The notes beneath the pieces were generated by a model. It made no database searches. It was not told where the DNA came from and saw only the letters and a program-made list of their open reading frames with translations. A DNA stretch of 64,000 bases. It comes from Pseudoxanthomonas koreensis. Lineage in GTDB: Bacteria; Pseudomonadota; Gammaproteobacteria; Xanthomonadales; Xanthomonadaceae. The stretch lies in assembly GCF_010093225.1 (NCBI RefSeq), contig NZ_PDWM01000002.1, positions 1 to 64,000 of the forward strand, in the 5' to 3' direction. The first letter of the stretch is position 1. Every line of letters begins with the position of its first letter. Position numbers and translations under genes: made by a program. Positions 6,894 through 15,743 of the stretch are shown here, piece by piece.

Positions 6894-7010
6894 GGAATAG
6901 TTGTGTCTGCGTATTAGTTGATCTTATGCAATACATTGCAAAATCTAAATTGTCAAATATTTTGCCGCAGCGCAGCGTGGCTCTCGATCCCGTGCAGCCA
7001 GGAGCCTGCC
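6894..7010. promoter_or_regulatory. Divergent promoter/operator region between lysR and aceB
   Basis: This is an AT-rich island in GC-rich DNA. It contains a perfect palindrome tgcaatacattgca (6927-6940) and a second inverted repeat GCAAAAT (6938-6944) / ATTTTGC (6959-6965). Both fit LysR-type boxes. AGGAG at 7000-7004 is the aceB ribosome-binding site. Confidence 0.55.
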
Positions 7011-8705
7011 ATGTCCGCCACCGCCGCCACCGCAATCCCTCCCTCGTCCCGTCCGGCCAGCCGCCCCGCGTCCGTCGCCGCGGTCGCCCCGCGCGCGGCC
7101 GCCGGGCTTGCGTTGACCGAGCGCGTCGCCGGGCAGGAGCAGTTGTTGCCGGCGCCGCTGCTGGGCCTGCTGGTCTCGCTGCACCGGGCGATCGAGCCGG
7201 AGCGCCGCGCCCGCCTGGCCGCCCGCCGCGAGCGCCAGGCCTTCTTCGACGCCGGCGGCCTGCCGGACTTCCGCCAGGACACCGCCGCGATCCGCGCCGG
7301 CGACTGGAAGGTCGCGCCGATCCCGCGCGCGCTGCAGGACCGCCGGGTGGAGATCACCGGCCCGACCGACCCGAAGATGGTGATCAACGCGCTGAACTCG
7401 GGCGCCAACTGCTACATGGCCGACTTCGAGGACTCGACCGCGCCGACCTGGCGCAACCTGCTGGCCGGCCAGCGCGCGCTGGCCGCCGCGGTCGACGGCA
7501 CGCTGGCGTTCGAGGGCGACAACGGCAAGCAGTACCGGCTGCGCCCGTACGAGGAGCGCGCGGTGCTGCTGGTGCGCCCGCGCGGCTGGCACCTGGACGA
7601 GAAGCACGTGCGCATCGACGGCGAGCCGGTCTCCGGCGGCCTGTTCGACATGGCCGTGTTCGCCTGGCACAACGCGCGCACGCTGATGGCCAACGACCGC
7701 GGCCCGTATTTCTACCTGCCCAAGCTGCAGTCGATGGAAGAGGCGGCGCTGTGGGAAACCGCGCTGTCGCACGTGGAGTCGATGCTGGGCCTGCCGCACG
7801 GGCAGATGAAGGTGACCGTGCTGGTGGAGACGCTGCCGGCGGTGTTCGAGATGGACGAGATCCTGCACGCGCTGAAGGACCGCATCGTCGGCCTGAACTG
7901 CGGGCGCTGGGACTACATCTTCTCCTACCTGAAGACCTTCCGCGCCCACGCCGACCGGGTCCTGCCCGAACGCGGCCAGGTGACCATGACCCAGCCGTTC
8001 CTGAAGGCGTACTCGGAGCTGCTGATCCGCACCTGCCACCGCCGTGGCGCGCATGCGATGGGCGGCATGGCCGCGCAGATCCCGATCGCGCACGACGAGG
8101 CGGCCAACGAGCAGGCGCTGGCGCGGGTGCGCGCGGACAAGCTGCGCGAGGTCACTGCCGGCCATGACGGCACCTGGGTGGCGCATCCGGCGCTGATCCC
8201 GGTGGCGCGCGCGATCTTCGACGCGCACATGCCCACGCCGCACCAGCATCACGTGCTGCGCGAGGACGTGCAGGCCAACCGCGATGCGCTGATCCGGCCG
8301 AGCGAGGGCACCATCACCCGCGAGGGCTTCGAGAACAACGTCGAGGTCTGCGTGCGCTACATGGCCGCCTGGCTGGACGGCAACGGCTGCGTGCCGATCC
8401 ACTGGCTGATGGAGGACGCGGCCACCGCCGAGATCGCGCGCGCGCAGTTGTGGCAGTGGCTGCATCACTCCGATCCGCGCGGCCGCCACGCCGACGGCAG
8501 CCCGGTGCACCTGGCTGACGGCACGGTGATCGATTTCGCCCTGTTCGAGCGCACCCTGGCCGCGCTGCCGGGCCGGCTGGGCGATACCGCCACGCTGCCG
8601 GGCGGGGCGCGGATCGCCGAGGCCATCGGGCTGCTCGACGAGCTGACTCGTGCCTGCCAGCTGGTCGAGTTCCTGACCTTGCCGGCGTACGCGCGGATCG
8701 ACTGA
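7011..8705 (+). CDS. aceB: Malate synthase A
   Basis: The enzyme condenses glyoxylate and acetyl-CoA to malate, the second step of the glyoxylate bypass, in the cytoplasm. The 564-aa protein has the family landmarks: ITGPTDPKMVINALNSGA, the ADFEDSTAPTW segment, and the signature KDRIVGLNCGRWDYIF, with Arg where many members have His. ATG 7011 is preceded by AGGAG; frames opening further upstream would start inside the operator region. An N-terminal Ala/Pro-rich stretch of about 40 residues is longer than usual. aceA follows after a repeat-filled gap of 169 bp, and the two are probably one transcription unit under the divergent LysR. Confidence 0.95.
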   Translation: MSATAATAIPPSSRPASRPASVAAVAPRAAAGLALTERVAGQEQLLPAPLLGLLVSLHRAIEPERRARLAARRERQAFFDAGGLPDFRQDTAAIRAGDWKVAPIPRALQDRRVEITGPTDPKMVINALNSGANCYMADFEDSTAPTWRNLLAGQRALAAAVDGTLAFEGDNGKQYRLRPYEERAVLLVRPRGWHLDEKHVRIDGEPVSGGLFDMAVFAWHNARTLMANDRGPYFYLPKLQSMEEAALWETALSHVESMLGLPHGQMKVTVLVETLPAVFEMDEILHALKDRIVGLNCGRWDYIFSYLKTFRAHADRVLPERGQVTMTQPFLKAYSELLIRTCHRRGAHAMGGMAAQIPIAHDEAANEQALARVRADKLREVTAGHDGTWVAHPALIPVARAIFDAHMPTPHQHHVLREDVQANRDALIRPSEGTITREGFENNVEVCVRYMAAWLDGNGCVPIHWLMEDAATAEIARAQLWQWLHHSDPRGRHADGSPVHLADGTVIDFALFERTLAALPGRLGDTATLPGGARIAEAIGLLDELTRACQLVEFLTLPAYARID

Positions 8706-8733
8706 GGCTCCATCCGTTTCGCGCCCACGCTCT

Positions 8734-8827
8734 TGTAGGAGCGGGCATGACCGCGACCCGACGCCGTCGGCACGGGCGACGGTTTCATGATCCAGACGAC
8801 CGTGTCGCGGTCATGCCCGCTCCTACA
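8734..8827. repeat. GTAG-type (SMAG-like) palindromic repeat pair
   Basis: Two perfect 24-bp inverted arms, TGTAGGAGCGGGCATGACCG... at 8734-8757 and its complement at 8804-8827, enclose a 46-bp spacer. It lies between aceB and aceA. The layout is that of a REPIN or SMAG doublet known from Stenotrophomonas and relatives. Confidence 0.85.
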
Positions 8828-8874
8828 AGGCACCCCACTGTTGATGTGACAACCATGCCCCACGGAGAAGCAAC

Positions 8875-10179
8875 ATGACCACGCTGAAGACCGCCGAGCA
8901 GATCCAGCACGAATGGAACACCGACCCGCGCTGGGCCGGGATCACCCGCAACTACACCGCCGCCGACGTGGTCCGCCTGCGTGGCACCATCCCGGTCGAG
9001 CACTCCATCGCCAGGCTCGGCGCGGAGAAGCTGTGGCGTTACCTGCACGAGAAGGATTTCGTCAACGCGCTCGGCGCGCTGACCGGCAACCAGGCGATGC
9101 AGCAGGTCAAGGCCGGGCTCAACGCGATCTACCTGTCCGGCTGGCAGGTCGCCGCCGACGCCAACCTGGCCGGGCAGATGTACCCGGACCAGTCGCTGTA
9201 TCCGGCCGACTCGGTGCCGGCGGTGGTCAAGCGCATCAACAACGCGCTGCTGCGCGCCGACCAGTTGCAGCACGCGGAGAAAAACGGGGAAGGGAGTGAC
9301 GACTCGATCGACTTCCTGCAGCCGATCGTGGCCGACGCCGAAGCCGGTTTCGGCGGCGTGCTCAACGCCTTCGAGCTGATGAAGGCGATGATCGAGGCCG
9401 GCGCCTCGGGCGTGCACTTCGAGGACCAGCTGGCCTCGGTGAAGAAGTGCGGGCACATGGGCGGCAAGGTACTGGTGCCGACCCGCGAAGCGGTGGAGAA
9501 GCTCAACGCCGCGCGCCTGGCCGCCGACGTGATGGGCGTGCCGACGCTGCTGGTCGCGCGCACCGACGCCGAAGCCGCCGACCTGCTGACCTCCGACATC
9601 GACGACAACGACAAGCCGTTCACCACCGGCGAGCGCACCGTCGAGGGCTTCTACAAGGTACGCAACGGCCTGGACCAGTCGATCAGCCGTGGCCTGGCCT
9701 ACGCGCCGTACGCCGACCTGGTGTGGTGCGAGACCGGCAAGCCGGACCTGGAGTTCGCGCGCAAGTTCGCCGAGGCGATCCACGCCAAGTTCCCGGGCAA
9801 GCTGCTGGCCTACAACTGCTCGCCGAGCTTCAACTGGAAGAAGAACCTGGACGACGCCACCATCGCCAAGTTCCAGAAGGAAATCGCCAGCTATGGCTAC
9901 AAGTTCCAGTTCATCACCCTGGCCGGCTTCCACGCGCTGAACTACTCGATGTTCAACCTGGCCCACGGCTACGCCCGCCGCCAGATGAGCGCCTTCGTCG
10001 AGCTGCAGGAGGCCGAGTTCGCCGCCGCGGAAAAGGGCTTCACCGCGGTCAAGCACCAGCGCGAGGTCGGCACCGGCTACTTCGACACGGTGACCCAGGC
10101 GATCCAGCAGGGCCAGTCCTCGACCACCGCGCTGAAGGGCTCGACCGAGGAGGAGCAGTTCCAGAGCCGCGCGGCGTGA
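8875..10179 (+). CDS. aceA: Isocitrate lyase
   Basis: The enzyme cleaves isocitrate to glyoxylate and succinate, the first glyoxylate-bypass step. The 434-aa length is that of bacterial ICL. The catalytic signature KKCGHMGGK carries the active-site Cys. Further landmarks are [12 protein letters not shown], the GVHFEDQ metal/substrate segment, and [12 protein letters not shown] near the C-terminal lid. ATG 8875 is preceded by GGAGAAG. It lies downstream of aceB and ends at a textbook terminator. Confidence 0.97.
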   Translation: MTTLKTAEQIQHEWNTDPRWAGITRNYTAADVVRLRGTIPVEHSIARLGAEKLWRYLHEKDFVNALGALTGNQAMQQVKAGLNAIYLSGWQVAADANLAGQMYPDQSLYPADSVPAVVKRINNALLRADQLQHAEKNGEGSDDSIDFLQPIVADAEAGFGGVLNAFELMKAMIEAGASGVHFEDQLASVKKCGHMGGKVLVPTREAVEKLNAARLAADVMGVPTLLVARTDAEAADLLTSDIDDNDKPFTTGERTVEGFYKVRNGLDQSISRGLAYAPYADLVWCETGKPDLEFARKFAEAIHAKFPGKLLAYNCSPSFNWKKNLDDATIAKFQKEIASYGYKFQFITLAGFHALNYSMFNLAHGYARRQMSAFVELQEAEFAAAEKGFTAVKHQREVGTGYFDTVTQAIQQGQSSTTALKGSTEEEQFQSRAA

Positions 10180-10228
10180 ATGGATGAATGAAGGCGTGAA
10201 TGCACGGTCGGGAAGGCCGGAACAACAG

Positions 10229-10258
10229 GCGGGTGCGTCGAAAGACGCACCCGCTTTT
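10229..10258 (+). terminator. Intrinsic terminator of aceB-aceA
   Basis: A perfect 11-bp stem gcgggtgcgtc (10229-10239), GAAA tetraloop and gacgcacccgc (10244-10254) is followed by TTTT. Confidence 0.93.
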
Positions 10259-10472
10259 GATGGGGGCAGGCCGCGGGCCGCGGCTGGCGCCGTTGGTTCC
10301 TGCAGGGACCGGTTGCGCCGGCCCACGGGTGCCGGGTCATGGACCATACTTTTCCCCGTCGTGGCGGACGGTCCGACAGCAGGAACGGCGCGCGATCCGT
10401 GACTGGCGGCACAGTTTCCATGCGCCGCCCACGAGACGGCCACGACACCGCGGCGAAGGCTGCCCGCCGCCC

Positions 10473-10499
10473 TTCACGGACACGGCGCGATGCTATGCT
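10473..10499 (+). promoter_or_regulatory. Possible sigma-70 promoter for the cNMP/GGDEF gene
   Basis: TTCACG (10473-10478), a 15-bp spacer and an extended -10 TGCTATGCT (10491-10499) would start transcription about 35 bases before the ATG at 10540. The rest of the 10259-10539 gap is GC-rich and shows nothing else I can support. Confidence 0.35.
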
Positions 10500-10539
10500 C
10501 GGCGTTCACCTGGAGGGGGCCAGGTACGGGAGCCGCGGG

Positions 10540-11577
10540 ATGTCCAGCGACGGCATGGCGAGCAATGGCCGTGACAGGAACGATCAGGATGCCGGGGGTG
10601 GCAGCACGGCCGCCCTGGCGGCGCCTGAGTACAACCTTTTCGCCGCCGTGGGCCGCGAGCGGACCATGCGCGCGGGCGAACGCCTGTTCCGCCGTGGCGA
10701 TCCGGGCGAGCTCATGTTCGTCATCGCCGCCGGCCGGGTCGAGCTGGATTTCGGCAACGACCTGGTCACCAAGCAACTGGGGCAGCGGGAGTTCTTCGGC
10801 GAGCTGGGCCTGCTGATCGGCGAGCACACCCGCAGCGCCGACGCGGTGGCGGCCAGCGATGGCCGCCTGGTGGAACTGGGACAGGCCGAGTTCGGCCAGC
10901 TGGTCGAGCGCGATCCGGCACTGGTGGCGCAGTTCCTGCGGCGTTCGATCGCCCGGGTGGTGCTCAACGAGCAGGGCCTGATCCGCCAGCTGCGCCGCCG
11001 CAACCAGGACCTGGAAACGGCGCTGGACAACCTCTATGCCACCACCCACCAGCTCAACCAGACCGAAGAGCTGATCCGCACCGACGAATTGACCGGCCTC
11101 TACAACCGTCGCGGCCTGACCCTGCACCTGCAGGAATGCCGGCGCGCGGGCATGCAGCAGGCGATGGGCCTGGTGCTGGTGGACTGCGACCGCTTCAAGC
11201 AGATCAACGACGACCATGGCCACCTGGTCGGGGATCGCGTGCTGCAGAACGTGGCCGGCATCCTGCGCTCGGTCGCCGGTCCCGACGACGTGCCCTGCCG
11301 CCTGGGTGGCGACGAGTTCTGCCTGCTGGTGGCCGCGCACGAGCGCGCCGAGGTGATGCGCTACGCCGACTTCGTGGTCGCCACCACGCGCAACCTGCTG
11401 CAGCTGCGGCAGGCCGTGCCGACCATCTGCGCTGTCAGTGTCGGCGCCTGCCTGGTCGAGCCGGAGCAGGACTGGAACGACTGGTATGCCCGCGCCGACG
11501 CCGCCCTGTACGAAGCCAAGCGGCTGGGCGGCAACCGCGCCTTCTGGATCGACGCCCCGGTCCCGCTGCGGAGCTGA
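10540..11577 (+). CDS. Diguanylate cyclase with N-terminal cyclic-nucleotide-binding domain
   Basis: The 345-aa soluble protein is predicted to make c-di-GMP from two GTP. Residues 33-145 form a CRP-type cNMP-binding domain, with FFGELGLLIGEHTRSADAV as the phosphate-binding cassette. Residues 175-340 form a GGDEF domain with TDELTGLYNRRG and an intact CRLGGDEFCLLV (256-260). The RxxD inhibitory site five residues upstream of GGDEF is absent (AGPD). ATG 10540 is chosen for the GGGAG ahead of it. The stop lies only 7 bases from the next gene, a class III nucleotide cyclase, so the two are very likely co-transcribed. That pairing suggests cAMP or cGMP made by the neighbour could gate this enzyme; this is inference. 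Confidence 0.88.
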   Translation: MSSDGMASNGRDRNDQDAGGGSTAALAAPEYNLFAAVGRERTMRAGERLFRRGDPGELMFVIAAGRVELDFGNDLVTKQLGQREFFGELGLLIGEHTRSADAVAASDGRLVELGQAEFGQLVERDPALVAQFLRRSIARVVLNEQGLIRQLRRRNQDLETALDNLYATTHQLNQTEELIRTDELTGLYNRRGLTLHLQECRRAGMQQAMGLVLVDCDRFKQINDDHGHLVGDRVLQNVAGILRSVAGPDDVPCRLGGDEFCLLVAAHERAEVMRYADFVVATTRNLLQLRQAVPTICAVSVGACLVEPEQDWNDWYARADAALYEAKRLGGNRAFWIDAPVPLRS

Positions 11578-11584
11578 GGCGAGG

Positions 11585-14182
11585 ATGGACGGCATGCCGC
11601 AGCACCACGCCGATGCCCCCGAGCTGCGCACCCTGCTGCTCACCGACCTGAGCGACTCCACCGCACTGGTGGAGAGCCTCGGCGATGGTGCCGCCGCCGA
11701 GCTGTTCCGCGACCACGACCGGCTGGTGCTGGAACTGCAGCAACGCTGGCGCGGGCGCCTGATCGACCGCTCCGACGGCCTGCTGCTGCTGTTCGAACGC
11801 CCGCTGGACGGGCTCGGCTTCGCCCTGGACTACCGGCGTGGCCTGGACGCGCTGGGCCACGCCCACCGCACCGGGCCGCTGCTGGCGCGCGCCGGCCTGC
11901 ACGTGGGCGAGGTGCTGCTCTGGCGCAACAGCGACGAGGCGGTGAGCGTGGGCGCCAAGCCGGTGGAGGTGGAGGGCCTGGCCAAGCCGTTCACCGCGCG
12001 GCTGATGCACCTGGCGCGCCCGGGCCAGATCCTGCTGTCCTCGGTGGCCGAGCCGCTGGTGCGCCGCGCCGCGCGCGAACTGGGCGAGCGCGGCGAGGCC
12101 CTGCAGTGGCGCTCGCACGGGCGCTGGCATTTCAAGGGCGTGCCGCAGGTGCAGGAAGTGCACGAGGTCGGCGAGCCGGGCCTGGCGCCGCTGCGCATGC
12201 CGCGCGGCGACGGCAAGGCACGGCGTGACCTGCCGGTGTGGCGGCGTCCGCTCGCGCTGGCGGCCGAGGCGGTACTGGTCGCCGGCGTAGCGGTGGGCGT
12301 GTGGTTCATGACCCGGCCGGAACCGGCGATCGCCTTTTCCGAGCGCGACTGGGTGGTGCTGGGCGACCTGCGCAACCTCACCGGTCGCAGCGTGCTGGAC
12401 GATTCGCTGGAACAGGCGTTCCGGATCAGCCTGGAGCAGTCGCGTCACGTCAACGTGCTCAGCGACCTGAAGGTGCAGCAGACGCTGCGGCAGATGCGCC
12501 TCGATCCGCAGGAGGCCGAGCTCGACCGCTGGGTGGCCTCGCACGTGGCCGCGCGCGAAGGCGCGCGCGCGGTGATCCTGCCGACGGTCTCGGAGGTCGG
12601 GAACAACGTGCAGTTCTCGGTGGAGGTGATCGATCCGGTGACGCTGGATACCGTGTATTCGGAACGCGCCACCGGGGCCGGCCTGGAATCGGTCCTGGAT
12701 TCGATCGACAAGGTGACCGCGCGGCTTCGCGGCAACCTGGGCGAGGCGATGGCTTCCATCCAGCAAAGCTCCACCCCGCTTCCCGACGCCACGACCTCGG
12801 ACCTCGAGGCGATGCGGGCCTATGCCCTGGCCGAGATCGCGATGGGCAGGCAGCGCCTGGACGACGCGCGCGGCCTGTACGGGAGCGCGATACGCATCGA
12901 TCCGAAGTTCGCCCGCGCCCATCTCGGCCTGGCGAGCATCGCCTGGGCCCTGGAAGAGACCGAAGTCGCGCGCCGGCACGTCGCCGATGCGGTGCGGGTG
13001 CGCGACACGCTCACCTCGCGCGACCGGCTGCAGGTCGACGCATGGCAGGCCGAAGTTTCGCCGGGAGGCGGCTCGCTGGTGCACTGGCTGACCCTGGCCA
13101 GGCTCTATCCGGACCACTTCGGTGCGCAGTCGAACGCGTCCTGGTACCTGCTGATGGAAGCGCGGTTCGATGAGGCCGCCACGCACGCGATATCGGCCGC
13201 TGCCGCGCAGTCGCCGCGCAGGAGCTATCCACTCGTGCACCTGGCCCGCGCGTACGTCGCGCTCGGACGCCCCGATGACGCGATACAGGCCCTGGAAGAG
13301 GCGCAGCAGGCTGGCAATGCGCCTTCGGTGCTGACCCGTTCGGAGGCCTTGCTGCTCCTCGGCCGCGACGGCGAAGCCATCGCCCTGCTGGAGGCGGTCA
13401 AGGCCGAGGAAAGCCCGATCATGTGGCTGCATGCGCAACGGACACTGGCGTCCATTGCGCTCGGGCAGGGCGACCATGAACGCGCCGTGCGGCTTTCGGA
13501 ACGTGCCCGGGCCCAGGCGGCATCGATGCAGCCGGCGGTGGCGCGACATTACGCACTGGTCGATGCCATCGTGCGATCGGCGGCGGGGACAAGGCCCTCC
13601 GCGGCGGAACTGTCCGCGCTGGAACGCAGCTTCCGCACCGCCATGGCGGACAGGGAGATGCCCGCCCGGTACGAAGATCTTTTTCGCTATGCGTTGCTGA
13701 CCTACCTGGCCCAGCAGGACGGCCATGCGGGCCTGGCGGCGGGCTGGCTGCGCTGGCTGGAGCCGGAGGCCGCCGGAGCGAAGAACCGGATCGTGGACAA
13801 GATGCTCGTGGTCGTGCGCGCCAACCAGCTGCGGCTCGAGGGCCGGCTCGAGGAAGCCGGCGAAATGCTGCTGCCGCAGATGGACGGGACCGAGCTGGTG
13901 CAGGTACGCGTGGTCATGCGCGAGGTCGAGCGGGACCGCGGCAACCTGGAAGGCGTGCAGGCGCAGCAACGCTGGCTGGACGAGAACCAGGGGCGGGTGC
14001 TGGCCGAGGTGGCCGCGTCCCAGGTGATGCAAGTGATGAACGTCGTCGAGGCGGCGCCCGCGGCGGCGGCGGGCACGGCGGAATCGCGCCGGAACGCCCG
14101 TGCCGGCCTGGCACGGACGCTCCGGCCGGCAGGCCTCACTCCCTGCCGAGGGACTGCTCGATCCTGCCTGCCTCGAAGTTGA
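11585..14182 (+). CDS. Putative peptide-modification-system cyclase (class III cyclase-TM-TPR)
   Basis: The 865-aa protein has three parts. Residues 14-165 form a class III nucleotidyl cyclase domain: LLLTDLSDST with metal-binding D21, DRSDGLLLLFE with D64, ARAGLHVGEV, and TARLMHLARPGQILLS with R139. Residues 223-243 form one transmembrane helix. The rest is an AdoCyc-like sensor region followed by TPR-like helical repeats (MRAYALAEIAMGRQRLDDAR and later). The usual GDG is SDG and the Asn before the catalytic Arg is not obvious, so activity is uncertain. From memory this architecture matches the family named 'putative peptide modification system cyclase' (TIGR04510), always near the dehydrogenase and peptide genes found here. 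Its 3' end overlaps the peptide gene by 47 bp on the other strand. Confidence 0.82.
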   Translation: MDGMPQHHADAPELRTLLLTDLSDSTALVESLGDGAAAELFRDHDRLVLELQQRWRGRLIDRSDGLLLLFERPLDGLGFALDYRRGLDALGHAHRTGPLLARAGLHVGEVLLWRNSDEAVSVGAKPVEVEGLAKPFTARLMHLARPGQILLSSVAEPLVRRAARELGERGEALQWRSHGRWHFKGVPQVQEVHEVGEPGLAPLRMPRGDGKARRDLPVWRRPLALAAEAVLVAGVAVGVWFMTRPEPAIAFSERDWVVLGDLRNLTGRSVLDDSLEQAFRISLEQSRHVNVLSDLKVQQTLRQMRLDPQEAELDRWVASHVAAREGARAVILPTVSEVGNNVQFSVEVIDPVTLDTVYSERATGAGLESVLDSIDKVTARLRGNLGEAMASIQQSSTPLPDATTSDLEAMRAYALAEIAMGRQRLDDARGLYGSAIRIDPKFARAHLGLASIAWALEETEVARRHVADAVRVRDTLTSRDRLQVDAWQAEVSPGGGSLVHWLTLARLYPDHFGAQSNASWYLLMEARFDEAATHAISAAAAQSPRRSYPLVHLARAYVALGRPDDAIQALEEAQQAGNAPSVLTRSEALLLLGRDGEAIALLEAVKAEESPIMWLHAQRTLASIALGQGDHERAVRLSERARAQAASMQPAVARHYALVDAIVRSAAGTRPSAAELSALERSFRTAMADREMPARYEDLFRYALLTYLAQQDGHAGLAAGWLRWLEPEAAGAKNRIVDKMLVVVRANQLRLEGRLEEAGEMLLPQMDGTELVQVRVVMREVERDRGNLEGVQAQQRWLDENQGRVLAEVAASQVMQVMNVVEAAPAAAAGTAESRRNARAGLARTLRPAGLTPCRGTARSCLPRS

Positions 14183-14447
14183 AGATGACGGTCATCGACG
14201 TCGCGCTGCTGACCAGGTACTTGGCCAGCGCCTGGCGCGTCTTCGCGATCTCCTCCTTCGGCGCGAGCGTGGTGACCTGGGCGCAACGCAGCTGGGCGTC
14301 GGCGCCGGCCTTGTAGCCGACCTTCTCCAGTGCGGCGCGTGGATCCTTGACGAACAGCGCGCGGAAGTCATCATCGCCGGACAGGCCATCGAGAAGCCTG
14401 TCGACCACGGCCGGATCCATGGGCGTGCTCTTGGAGTCGCTGATCAT
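14136..14447 (-). CDS. NHLP-like putative modified (RiPP) precursor peptide, 103 aa
   Basis: ATG 14447 follows GAGGATAA. The N-terminal half resembles the nitrile-hydratase-like leader of RiPP precursors (VVDRLLDGLSGDDDFRALF, then VKDPRAALEKVGY). The C-terminal half has a single Cys (C55, in LRCAQVTTLAP), several Ser/Thr (VSSATSMTV) and no Gly-Gly leader cut site. From memory it fits 'putative modified peptide' TIGR04509. It is transcribed towards, and overlaps, the cyclase gene by 47 bp and is divergent from the dehydrogenase gene (84-bp gap). It is the probable substrate of the adjacent SagB-like enzyme; the modified residues are unknown. The N-terminal extension of this frame beyond 14447 is antisense to the dehydrogenase gene and not credible. 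Confidence 0.8.
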   Translation of the reverse strand: MISDSKSTPMDPAVVDRLLDGLSGDDDFRALFVKDPRAALEKVGYKAGADAQLRCAQVTTLAPKEEIAKTRQALAKYLVSSATSMTVIFNFEAGRIEQSLGRE

Positions 14448-14531
14448 CTGGTTATCCTCGGCTGGTTCGCGCACGGGAATGTGCGGTGGTGCATGGTCAT
14501 ACTGCCGGGGCGGGCTTTCAAGGGGAGCGGC

Positions 14532-15704
14532 ATGCGGGTGAGGCGCTGTGCGATCTTGTACCTGGAGCCGCGCGAGCGGGTGGAGTTCGACCTGCACGGC
14601 CTGCTGGCGGGAAGCAGCGGCGCGGCGAGGATCGTGGAATGGATCGCGCACGCGCCGCACCTGGCGCGGCCGGTCGCCATCGATGAAGCCGCCCGCGATT
14701 GCCTGGGATGCCTGTCCGCCGAGGAGTGGACGACGCGCGAGGCGCTGGCTGCGTGGCCCGCGGACGTGCTGGACCGGCTGGTGGAACAGGGGCTGGCGGT
14801 CGCCGATGAAGGCGGTGCCACGGAGCACGCGGCCCGCGATGTGCAGGGGCGCGATGGCCACTGGTGGGGGCCGGCGGCGCTGGTCCACGCTGCCGGGCGA
14901 TGGAGTGGCGAGGATGCCGCCGCGGCGACCGAAGCGGCGGGCCTGTCCACCGCCGTCGGCCTGCGCGAGCGGCTGGGCGTGCCGCCGCCAGCCGCGCTCA
15001 CGCGCTGCGATCCGGCGGACCGCATCGCGCTGGCGCGCGCCGAAGCGGACGGTTTCGACGAACTGCTGCAGCGGCGGGCCACGTGCCGCAACTTCGACAG
15101 CGACCGTCCGCTGTCGCAGGCCTTGCTGGCGCGGATGATGGAGCGCGTGTTCGCCGCCCAGGCGCAGTGGCGGATGGACGACGAAACCGTGTTCCTGAAG
15201 AAGGGTGCGCCGTCAGGTGGTGGCCTGCATCCGACCGAGGCTTACCTGATCCTGCAGCAGGTGGAAGGACTGGCCGCGGGCCTTTACCACTACCACCCGG
15301 TCGAGCATGCGCTGGAACCGCTGCCGGGCGCAGGCATGGCGATGCGCGAACTGGCGCTGCAGGCAGTGGCCGGCCAGCACTGGTTCGCCGATGCGCCGGT
15401 GCTGGTGGTGATGGCCGCGCGCTTCGCCCGCTGCTTCTGGAAATACCGCCAGCATCCGAAGGCCTATCGCGCGGTCACGATGGACGCCGGCCACCTGTCG
15501 CAGACCCTGTACCTGGCCGCGACCGACCTGGGCCTGGGTGCATTCGTCACCTGCGCGATCAACGAGGTGGACATCGAGCGGGCGCTGGGACTCGATCCGC
15601 TGGAGGAAGGGGTGATGGCGGTCTGCGGTTTCGGCTGGCGCGCAGGCGAGATGCGCAATGCCGAGTTCGATCCGGCCGGGCGGGTGTGGCCGGCCGCGCG
15701 CTGA
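14532..15704 (+). CDS. SagB-like putative peptide-maturation dehydrogenase
   Basis: This is a 390-aa flavin oxidoreductase of the nitroreductase/SagB type. The C-terminal 210 residues show FMN-site landmarks: LLQRRATCRNFDSDRPLS (about 179-195), APSGGGLHPTEAYLILQ (226-242) and a late YLAATDLGLGAFVTCAIN. The N-terminal 150 residues are a family-specific extension. SagB enzymes oxidise azolines in precursor peptides to azoles; here no YcaO cyclodehydratase accompanies it, so the reaction may differ. ATG 14532 follows AGGGGAG. From memory it matches TIGR04511, found with the cyclase and NHLP-like peptide in Xanthomonadaceae. Confidence 0.85.
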   Translation: MRVRRCAILYLEPRERVEFDLHGLLAGSSGAARIVEWIAHAPHLARPVAIDEAARDCLGCLSAEEWTTREALAAWPADVLDRLVEQGLAVADEGGATEHAARDVQGRDGHWWGPAALVHAAGRWSGEDAAAATEAAGLSTAVGLRERLGVPPPAALTRCDPADRIALARAEADGFDELLQRRATCRNFDSDRPLSQALLARMMERVFAAQAQWRMDDETVFLKKGAPSGGGLHPTEAYLILQQVEGLAAGLYHYHPVEHALEPLPGAGMAMRELALQAVAGQHWFADAPVLVVMAARFARCFWKYRQHPKAYRAVTMDAGHLSQTLYLAATDLGLGAFVTCAINEVDIERALGLDPLEEGVMAVCGFGWRAGEMRNAEFDPAGRVWPAAR

Positions 15705-15743
15705 TCCGCTTCGCCACGATCCGTAAACCGTGAGACGTGACGA

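Noticed and set aside
6918..7010. A longer malate synthase start at 6918
   Set aside because: It would encode a Cys-rich leader from the AT-rich operator region; ATG 7011 has an AGGAG site.
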